A stretch of 64,000 nucleotides of DNA from Solen grandis (Eukaryota > Mollusca > Bivalvia > Adapedonta > Solenidae): assembly GCA_021229015.1 (NCBI GenBank), contig CM037795.1, positions 16,388,117 through 16,452,116 of the forward strand. The letters run 5' to 3'. The notes beneath the pieces were generated by a model that saw only the letters and a program-made list of their open reading frames with translations, ran no database searches and was not told the DNA's origin. Below, piece by piece: positions 55,511-64,000 of the stretch. How positions within the stretch are numbered: position 1 is the stretch's first letter; each line of letters starts with the position of its first letter. The translations under genes and the position numbers were made by a program.

Positions 55511-56284
55511 ATAAACACTTATATTAATATACTAATTGTCCCTAAATCGAGATATAATTGCCCACTTCGTTTTATATTTATGTATGTAAATACTCCATAT
55601 TGTACAATAATTTTGTAATTGGAAGAATAAAGTTATGCTCTGATCTTTTCTAATCGTAGGGAAATTCAAAGTAAGAAGCTGAAATTAACCGTTATATTTA
55701 TCTTTAGAGTACGGTATCACACCACCTCTGTATCGCACAGGCTTTTAATTACATTCAGGACGAAGGCAAGAAAATCTGTCATAGTTTGCTATTTAAATAT
55801 TTGATCATTGTTAGTTCCAAGTTTCTGCGAATAGTAGAATGCTATACTTTGTTATTAAAGATATGAAGACATCTACTGTAAAGGGCAGTCCCTGGACATT
55901 CCTGGTGAGAAAACGGTGCTGCTTCTCCCCGTATCCCTAGGCTTCAGTACATGGCCCGCTCATCATTTTGCTGTATGCAATTTGCGTTTTCTAAATTAGA
56001 TATTTAAGTTTTCAGAGGTTTTATAATGTTTACTTTGTTGAGTTTTTCTTCATTCTCCTTTGCCTAATTATGTGTTATTCTTTCAATGAATATTGTTATT
56101 TACGGATTTTGAATCATTTTTCCTTTTTTTATTCTCCCCCTACCCCCAACAAGGAAATTCATTTCTTTGCCTTACTAAAATATCGTCTTGTGCCTTAGCA
56201 GTTTTCATGAGACCAGGATTATATTATTGTTGTTGTCAATATTATTAGCGGATTAAGATCTTCAAAACCTCCTTCCTAAATATC
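55511..56284. other. Unrecognised sequence
   Basis: AATAAAGTTATGCTCTGATC at about 55627 resembles the 3' tails of the retroelement scraps at 44505 and 25690. Otherwise nothing. Confidence 0.45.
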
Positions 56285-56425
56285 CTTCCAGTTGGCTTGC
56301 GGTAGGTCAGTGGTTCTACCCGGATGCCACCGTGCATTCGGGGTCTTCCTCCACCATTAATTAACTGGACGTCGCTATATGACTGAAATACTGTCGACGC
56401 GACGGTAAACTCAAATAGTCAAGTC
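56285..56425 (+). mobile_element. SINE-like repeat, family S2, second copy
   Basis: GGCTTGCGGTAGGTCAGTGG, TTCTACCCGGATGCC, then CATATAGCGACGTCC on the opposite strand and the shared tail GGTAAACTCAA. Matches 13515-13615 at both ends. Confidence 0.5.
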
Positions 56426-56959
56426 TTTCCCAGATACACGAATAGAACAATCATGCAATATAGAGTGCATTTTATATCATCAATATCAAAAGTATTGTCT
56501 ATAGAATCTATGCAGTGTTGCGGTTCATTTTGGATTTTCTTAAAATATATTTAAATTCTTCGACCTCTGTTTTTCCGAATCGTATGTATTTCCAATCAAT
56601 GATTTCACCTTAAATTTTATTTTTGCGATCATTGTGATTTATAAATTAATTGATTTTACTTTAAAAAGAAAATGCTGTAATGTACAATGATGAGAGAATT
56701 CTGAAAGACTTTCAAATAAGATATCTTTATTTCCGGATGTATAAGAAAATATATAAATGCCTTCATTTCTAAATTTTATCATGGAAAATCAAATCAGTAA
56801 AATAGCTTAAAGTAAAATGCTGCAGGTATAATATTAAAACTATTTAAAATAGTTATAAATTAGCATTATATTGCAAAATATTTACAAAATATTAAAGGTT
56901 TGGTCATACAGCATTGAAATATTGTATAAAAGTATTTGAAAGAATAATCATTTAAGTCT
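56426..56959. other. Unrecognised AT-rich sequence
   Basis: No coding or repeat family signal recognised. Confidence 0.45.
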
Positions 56960-58065
56960 TTTCTCAACAGCTCGCAGTAATTCGATTGATAGCATGGATG
57001 TTGATGGCCACGCTGTTGCTAATAAATGTAGTGTGTCTGCTGCTGATTATAATGAGAGTGTTTTCTGGCTGATATTGTTGTGGAGGTAATTTACTTCCTA
57101 TTCGTTGCCCTTGCATCTTGACTGTCTGATTTAATACACCGATGACTTCTAGGAGATGGTGTTTTGTTCTTTCATGAAGTTTTCAGCGTTTACGCTGTTC
57201 AACTAGAATGTCGTATTTGATTTTTTTGTACATTATCAATTTCTTTTTCTGAGACGTATGGTTGAGTTGAAGATTTTTGTTCCTTTATTGATTAGTTCTG
57301 TGTTGTTTATTTTGCCCAGATGAAAAATTCAATATATTAGAGATCATATTCCTCGCAAATTCTGCCAAGATCGTTTTGCATTATCTGTTCAATCAAATTC
57401 TGAACATATTTATTGTCCGTTTGAGTAATAACTTAGATACCGTCGGACACAGTTGGTGGCGTCTGAGAATAACTGCATCAAACTCCACGCAGTAGTTACC
57501 TCCGCATTTCCCTAAGTATGTTTTCTTTAATAAGCATCAAATATCGCCTCGTGGTAAAAAAAATCATTTTAAAAAATATTTTTGTTGTATCAGCTCAGCA
57601 GACAGAGACGCCATTTTGTTAGTTTACCATCATGAATTGTGACGGCAGTGTTTTTTTTTTTTTTTTTTTTTTTTTGCTTGCAAGGGAGATCACTGTGTGG
57701 AGTGTGGAACTCTAGCATGGATTACCTGCCCGTGTCACTATGTTATAGGACTATTACGTAGGATTGTACGACGGGAACCAGACTAGTGGAACTGCATTTG
57801 TAATTTCCGTTTAGAGGGCCGTTATGGCATTTGGTGGTGCGGGTTGGAATGACTGGGTTTATTCACATCAATTGAAGAGTTACTTTGCAAATCGACAATT
57901 TCTTTGTTAGAAATGCAATAATGGGCCATAATTTCGACTGTTTTACGTCGCACAAATTCCGCAATTAGCCTATTATCAGGCGCTGATTTTCTGGTCCAGG
58001 TTAATGTTAAGTAAGAATAATTTGACCTTTTCGGATCACTTTGGTAATTGCAAAATAATCGCAAT
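56960..58065 (-). pseudogene. Possible decayed coding region, minus strand
   Basis: Several minus-strand frame segments have protein-like composition: about 57822-58064 (D-N-R-L-I-A-E-F-V-R-R-K-T-V-E-I-M), about 57340-57450 (Y-V-Q-N-L-I-E-Q-I-M-Q-N-D-L-G) and about 57070-57180 (L-L-E-V-I-G-V-L-N-Q-T-V-K). They are separated by stops, frame changes and a T run (57651-57676). The first resembles the RNA-binding region of LINE ORF1 proteins in style, but I cannot confirm it. A decayed LINE ORF1 is one reading; an unknown gene is another. Confidence 0.3.
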
Positions 58066-58701
58066 TAACAAATTGAATATATTCAGGCGCTATAACAAAA
58101 TCACGATGAAAGCAATGATAACGTATGTGTGTGGGGGTGGGTGGGTATAATTGACGTTTCTGAGGTCCATAGCAGGATCGGAGGTTCATCTGTTGGTAGG
58201 TGTAAAAACATTAAATTGGCATCGTTGAGAGTTGGGGATCGTTGCAATATAAAGAATATAATTTGCTTTTTCTCGACCAAATGTTAAAACTCTTAGAATA
58301 TGATATCTTCGGGTGAATTAGGTAATTTTTTGTTGTAATTGTGTAAATAAAATGTGACTGTCCGTCTATGCCCATGCATCTATTTGATTCTTGTAACGAG
58401 GATCTGTATGCAGGAGGTTCGACACATTGAGTAATAAGTCCGTAAATGAGCTGTTTCTTTTTAATCTTATCTTTCTTTCCCAGCTGCAATCCACACGGTA
58501 ATAAGAATTTACATATATGGTCCGTAAAACACTGTAGTATTTAATAGTAACGATGGTGGTTATTCACATAAATATCCGTGAAATCACAGTAAATATGTAG
58601 AATCAATCCTTCCGAAAACCGTAGAAATGTTTCGTCCATCCGGGACTGGGTGACTGACATACTCCGTGACCAGTTTGATGCAGTTATGTTCAATGTATTA
58701 C
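58066..58701. other. Unrecognised sequence
   Basis: Open frames on the minus strand at 58007-58489 lack recognisable motifs. Nothing else seen. Confidence 0.4.
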
Positions 58702-58765
58702 AGTGAAACCTCTTTACAACGGCATTCATTATAACAGCAACCTCTTTATAACAGCAGCAGTCTTG
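58702..58765 (+). repeat. Pogo/Tigger-like terminal fragment
   Basis: TACAGTGAAACCTCTTTACA, then AACCTCTTTATAACAGCAGC. The CAGTGAAACCTC start after TA resembles pogo-type transposon ends; the other end is not visible. Confidence 0.35.
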
Positions 58766-58889
58766 AAAACTAAAGTGCATAATCCTTCTTTGTTATTTTT
58801 ATTTAAAAAAAACCTTAAAAATTCAGAAACGTTAAACACGTCATGAAATTCCATGTCTGGAAATAATGCAAAATGTTGCTGAAAAGGGA

Positions 58890-59530
58890 AAAGGTAATAC
58901 ATACAGAAGTAGGATCATTGCACATCTGTCTATAAGGGAAAGGAGACTGCATATAGAAGTGGGATTATTGCACATCTGTCTATAAGGGAAAGGAGACTGC
59001 TTATAGAAGTGGGAATATCGCACATCCGTCTATAAGGGAAGGAAGAATACATATAGAAGTGGGATTATCGCACATCTGTCTATAAGGGAAAGGAGAATAC
59101 ATATAGAAGTGGGATTATCGCACATCTGCCTATAAGGGAAGGAAGAATACATATAGAAGTGGGATTATCGCACATCTGCCTATAAGGGAAAGAAGAATAC
59201 ATATAGAAGTGGGATTATCGCACATCTGTCTATAAGGGAAAGGAGACTGCATATAGAAGTGGGAATATCGCACATCCGTCTATAAGGGAAAGGAGAATAC
59301 ATATAGAAGTGGGAATATCGCACATCCGTCTATAAGGGAAGGAAGAATACATATAGAAGTGGGATTATCGCACATCTGCCTATAAGGGAAGGAAGAATAC
59401 ATATAGAAGTGGGATTATCGCACATCTGCCTATAAGGGAAGGAAGAATACATATAGAAGTTGGATTATCGCACATCTGCCTATAAGGGAAAGAAGAATAC
59501 ATACAGAAGTGGGATTATCGCACTTCTACC
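58890..59530 (+). repeat. 50-bp minisatellite, about 13 units
   Basis: CACATCTGTC or CACATCTGCC followed by TATAAGGGAA recurs at 58921, 58970, 59021 and then every 50 bp to 59471. Unit variants (GGAGACTGC versus GAAGAATAC; CATCTG versus CATCCG) alternate in blocks, suggesting repeated local duplication. Confidence 0.95.
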
Positions 59531-59534
59531 TAGA

Positions 59535-59935
59535 TTCAAAGCATTAATAGATAATTTAGCCATGTCTGATAAAGATTCTGTTAATTTTAATACTTTTATC
59601 AAATTATTATAGTGACAGGTCCATGTTATAAATCTGATAATTAATATAACAATACTGATTTTATCGAGAAGATTTGGGTTGAAAATAAAGATTGGCTTGA
59701 GAGATGATGTACTGAAGTAGAATGATCATATCAGTATAATCAGTTAGCAATTAATAGATTGAAGTCTGTGCAAAATAGACACACTTTTTGTATCTGTAAA
59801 AAGAAATATTAAGATATGAAAAGAAAAAAGCGAAAGCAGTATGAACTAAAATTACTGAATAAAATTGAGGATCTTCGTTTTCAGACACCGTAGGAATTTT
59901 TGCATTGTTCACTCAAAATAAATCGCAACGCTATC
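59535..59935 (+). pseudogene. LINE remnant: linker between endonuclease and RT domains
   Basis: Plus-strand reading gives A-L-I-D-N-L-A and later N-R-L-K-S-V-Q-N-R, K-K-K-Y, K-R-K-Q-Y-E and I-E-D-L-R-F, with stops between. The order (Asn-Arg ... basic helix ... L-R) is that of the basic linker between the endonuclease and reverse transcriptase in many invertebrate LINEs. Neither flanking domain is present. Confidence 0.55.
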
Positions 59936-61845
59936 TTATCTGTGCACTTTTGCTAAAAGAATCAGGGATATGTATCCCGGAGTCATGGGTTTTAACGCAC
60001 TTGTGTATTTATCTCATTGCGGATGATATTAATTTAACTGAAATTAACTGGTTAACTACTTTGGCTACAATTAGATGTATTTGCTCTCTTTCAACGAAAT
60101 ATCATAAGTGTATGCCGTATTTTCACGAAGCAGCAGACATATTTAGGGGATACCCCAAACGTAGGTATCTTGTGTAATACGTCATATGTTTTCGCGCACT
60201 ACATGTCATGCTATAAATAAGGGGGTTTTCTGGCATTAAGCATTGTTAAATATTCTTTCCAATGCTTAAATTATCTCAGTTGTATGTTCAGTGTAAAATC
60301 ACACAAATATTAAGTTTATTCACACTGTTTAAGGTCATATTAGGTATCCTTTCAAAATAAAATAAAATCCTCTACTCTAAATACGGCATATGTCAAGTGG
60401 GCTATACCACGTGATTTTGTAAATAAAAATTAAGAAAAATGTTCCGATAAAGTGACATTACAGAGTAAATAAGTATTAAAAAACACGTAGGATTGGAACC
60501 ATTTTTTCCAGCTAATACAAATGCTATCACCTAGAGTATGTCAAAAGCATAAAAACATGTAAAAAGTTATCCTAATATTAAAGCTTGTTACTTCCAAAAA
60601 CGCAGCAATATACCATATGACAATCACATGACCGGTTTGACAGATTGCGGTAACCAGACGATAAAAAATATGGAGGGAAATGCATTCGTTAAAAATTTAG
60701 GGGGTAAATAACAAACTGCTATAAAAGTAACAAGTTTTTTTTCTTTAAAACAGACTTTGCCTCTAATCTTTTAACTTTTTTACCCTTGACATTTTCCACA
60801 CATCTAATGATCTGTCTATAATCAGACAAAGAAAATACCGACGCTAATGACGTAATCAAAGCTTGTGTAAATAGGAATTCCGGAAATTACGATACTGCGC
60901 AAAAACGTATGTGCGTGAAAACAAATGACTCTACTTTCATCATGGCCGCTTGCTTATATCGTTTATTGATAGATCATTTATTTCGGCCTCATTTATTCCG
61001 GTTGGCAGGATGAACATAGTGTCCCTTTTCTCAACACCATTGAGGTGATAATTCGTTTGTACATCTTTAAGAGTATGCACAAATACCAAACTTTGATATC
61101 AATCTGACAGAATCCGCCATTGCTAGAAGTTAAAGTGAAAACTACAGCATAGACCTATGCTGTGCAATATTTTTGTAAATGCTGTGCTTATTTTAGATGT
61201 CTTTTTTGCTAGCATATGTCCGAATTAAAATTCCTTATGAGAAATTATTGAGATTTATCCGAACTTCGATTTCTTAAGTCGATTAACAACGGATTACTTC
61301 TTAGCGCAAGGTGTAGTCAGGCGCGCATGTAGAAAAAGCCAGAATCGGCTTGTGATGCGTCAATATGTAGAGGTTAGACGAGTAGCATGGCGTCCCCTCT
61401 ACATGGTAGAATAATAGAATGGAATTTTGGCGCAATGTTGATGATAAGGCGAAATCGAGTACAAATGTACATGGCCACGAGATAATATCTGAAAAAAACA
61501 CCCTCGGTGCTTCCGTACAAATGATTTTATCAGGAAGAATTTTATTACTATTTTTCTAACTTCAGTAATATCGTACAAGAACAAAACTAGAAAGTAAATT
61601 CTCATAATTTTGATGATGATTTTTTGAATTGGAAAATCAATTTGAATGATTTTTATAGCGGTGGCGTCATAAAAAGTGAAAATTAGGGAAGTATTAATTA
61701 ATTAATTAATTATTAAAGTATAGACATTTTAGCATTGTATATGTGTGAAATATTTGATGGAATCCTGAATAGTGTATTTTCCTAGATGGACTGAAAGTGT
61801 AATTATACTGACACATTAAAAGGACTTAAGAAAAACGTCTTTTTT
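59936..61845. other. Unrecognised sequence
   Basis: A 90-codon frame at 59905-60177 overlaps the LINE scrap and has no motif I recognise. A short ATTA-type simple repeat lies near 61694. Otherwise nothing. Confidence 0.45.
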
Positions 61846-62195
61846 CTTTCTTTCTTTCTTTCTTTCTTTCACATGCACACTATAATAGTAGGAAACATTA
61901 GCAGTACAAAATGCATATATATAATACAAATGAATACAATGGAAACGGCTGATGAGATTATACTTGAATTATTTTTTTCTTCATAGGGTATTGGGCGTTT
62001 ATCAACTTTTACACACACACACACACACACACACAATTTGTTGAATATGCAGTCCATAAATATGCATTCTCTCTCTCTCTCCTCTCTCTCTCCCTCTCTC
62101 TCATTTTGTATTGATGAATGTCAACAAAAAGTGCTTGTATTTTCATACAAACACAAGGCTATTAGTAATTAAACATGATGCATCTCTCTTTCTCC
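61846..62195. repeat. Microsatellite cluster
   Basis: (TTTC)n at about 61846-61870, (AC)n at 62012-62034, (CT)n at about 62070-62102 and a shorter CT-rich run near 62185. Confidence 0.9.
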
Positions 62196-62614
62196 CTCTC
62201 TAATTGGTTAACTGATGGATGTAAATAAAAAAAACATGTATTATCATACAAATACAATAATATGATAGTTTTTTTACATTAAATTCCAATGGATTTTTTG
62301 ACTTCATAAGTAAATAATACTAACATATAAATAGAAACATACACGAGACAATAATATTTTTTATTTACAGCATTATTATTCCTTTCGAAAAGATAAAACT
62401 ATGTTAGTAACACGCAATGTGTATTATATAAAGGAATAGAGTAGGATGCCATCCTCCTGAAGTTTTAATTTAACAGCAACATGGTTTGCCTTTTTTTATT
62501 ATCTAATAGACATTTTTTATCAGCCTAAACCAAGCGAAAACGAAATTTAACCAAATCATATGTTTAAGCATTATACATTAATTTATTACTATTATCATTA
62601 TTATTATAATTTTA

Positions 62615-62775
62615 ATGACGATGAATAAACGAATGGCAGAATTCATCACCTTGTTCTCTGCAGTATATGCATTTACGTACATTACTTGGTATGTTTTGCC
62701 GGCGTCCAGTTTCAATAGGTAAGTTATGGTTTCGAGTAACAAATGCAATAATAGCTCTACTTTGAAACATATAAT
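62615..62775 (-). pseudogene. LINE remnant: short C-terminal block
   Basis: The minus strand reads F-V-T-R-N-H-N-L-P-I-E-T-G-R-R, then V-R-K-C-I-Y-C and D-E-F-C-H, ending at TAA. The R-N-H-N-L-P-I-E-T-G-R and C-x2-C blocks match in order those of the remnant at 53215-54400. 5'-truncated and isolated. Confidence 0.75.
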
Positions 62776-63837
62776 TTTGATGTTTTCACACTATACACAA
62801 TACGCATATTCAAAACTGAAATAATTTTCAAATGAAAACTGATAAGCGTGATTTCTCAACAATTTTTGAAAATATTAAATATACGCATATTTTTTATGTG
62901 AACATACAAATTATAGAAAGCCAACTGTGCTTTTTTTGTTTTGCTTTTTTCATCATTATATTTTTTTTTGCTCTAACCCACACAAACTTTTGATGTTTTG
63001 CATTAAATTACGATATTTATTATGGCATTTCGGAATTGGTGGAATTATTCGGCGATTTGCCAAAGTCTGGTTGATAATTTAATTAATTACAATCAACACA
63101 TAGCATTGAATATTATCTTCTAATTAACATATTTTCTGTGATAATTAGCGCAATTCAGTGGTAAATGAGGAATTCCAGGAACACTACGTTTTTGCTTAAA
63201 TGTGAGAGTGTTTTTTTTTAGGTTTTTTTCGACATATTATGTATTATAATTGTACTAGCCCCGACAATCCGTCAATCGAGACGAGGCCGGCGTAAGGCAA
63301 AAAATAAAAATAAATAAAAAATAAATAATAATAATAATTATAATAATTATTATAATAAGTTGTTTGTTTCCACTAAAATCTCAGAAAAATAGGGTCGATT
63401 GGTTGGTTAAATTTTTATTTTATTTTTTAGAGGAATAGCCCGAGTGTTACGAAAAAAAAAAGCTGAGGGTCGGTACAAAAAATAAGGCCGGTCGGGTTAG
63501 TGAAAACAAGAATCTTTTATTTTCTTACGCCTCACCTGTCGCACACTTGGGATTCAACGTTAACATCACTCATGTCCTCGGGTGGTGCTAATCCCCAGTC
63601 TGCTTACGAAGTTTGTAGTATATCCTGATTCGCTTTTCAAACATGAGAAGTTGAAAAGTTTTAATTTTCAATATGAACACTACCCAGTTATACACAAATA
63701 AACTCATTAAGAATACGTATATATTTATTATTTTTCTTATGGAGTTACTATGGCAATATCTCACTTACATAGCAACCGGCGTTCAGTTAAATAAAGGTGA
63801 AAGAAGGCCCCAAGTAAATAGCGGAATCATTTTTTTT
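62776..63837. other. Unrecognised AT-rich sequence
   Basis: AT-only runs near 63300-63360. No coding or repeat family signal recognised. Confidence 0.5.
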
Positions 63838-64000
63838 AAACGTCCCACCGATAGTATTTCAGTCATTTGGAGATGATGTCTACTTGAGACAGATATAGTG
63901 CTGCCACACTGCAGTGTCACACTTGAAAGGCGTGATACCACACCCAGTCACATTATCCTGACACCGGGCTAACCAGTCCTGAAACTACCCTTATAAGCTG
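63838..64000 (-). mobile_element. S1 SINE, minus strand, cut by the window edge
   Basis: The minus-strand body GGTAGTTTCAGGACTGGTTA, then GGTGTGGTATCACGCC and the 3' part GTCCCACCGATAG in reverse. The tRNA head would lie beyond 64000. Confidence 0.75.

Noticed and set aside
58890..59530. Regular 50-bp direct repeats as a possible CRISPR array
   Set aside because: Units are contiguous with no unique spacers, and the genome is eukaryotic; it is a minisatellite.

Overview
The window looks like nuclear DNA of a bivalve mollusc. The genome is AT-rich and intron-rich. Most of the 64 kb is repeats: repeats headed AGCTCACC or AGCTCGACTAT with GTCCGTCGTC-type stretches, tRNA-derived SINEs, TTAA-flanked MITEs and a Ty3/gypsy element of a type I associate with bivalves. 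The species assignment is an inference from repeat style; no gene fixes it. Only two pieces look like host genes, and both are partial.

Region by region. 1-3.6 kb holds the 3' end of a plus-strand gene: a 25-nt exon and a last exon encoding an acidic linker plus a C-terminal membrane anchor. 3.6-20 kb is a field of non-autonomous elements. Two families (here H1 and H2) share a palindromic or inverted head, tandem cores of about 150-170 bp, and a tail hairpin ending in CTCTTG; I read them as Helentron-like (HINE-type) elements. They are nested in each other at 13.8-17.6 kb, where an uninterrupted sister repeat serves as an empty site. Five copies of a piggyBac-like TTAA MITE lie between 0.6 and 13.2 kb. 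20-31 kb holds SINEs, a hAT-like element, tRNA-like SINE heads, degraded coding scraps and a long block of microsatellites mixed with a degenerate repeat.

31,143-39,341 is a young minus-strand Ty3/gypsy LTR retrotransposon. Its 1,410-bp LTRs differ at one visible site. It has no gag or protease. Reverse transcriptase coding starts at the LTR edge and is broken by a one-base insertion; RNase H and integrase are intact. Downstream of integrase lie two extra ORFs, a two-zinc-finger protein and a helical basic protein, overlapping in a -1 relationship and preceded by a splice-acceptor-like sequence. This is the most unusual item in the window.

39.3-42.1 kb is a degenerate tandem of about 420 bp rich in TGACGTCA, into which the LTR element inserted. 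42.7-45.9 kb holds exons of a plus-strand F-type lectin (fucolectin-like, FTP) domain gene with two apparent frame breaks. A 117-bp tandem repeat follows, open on both strands, and then a 100-N assembly gap (47,035-47,134). The rest (47-64 kb) is mostly unrecognised AT-rich DNA with LINE remnants, two striking hairpins, a 50-bp minisatellite and simple repeats.

Several otherwise well-preserved coding stretches are each broken by a single-base frame change, so residual assembly indels must be weighed against real decay throughout.
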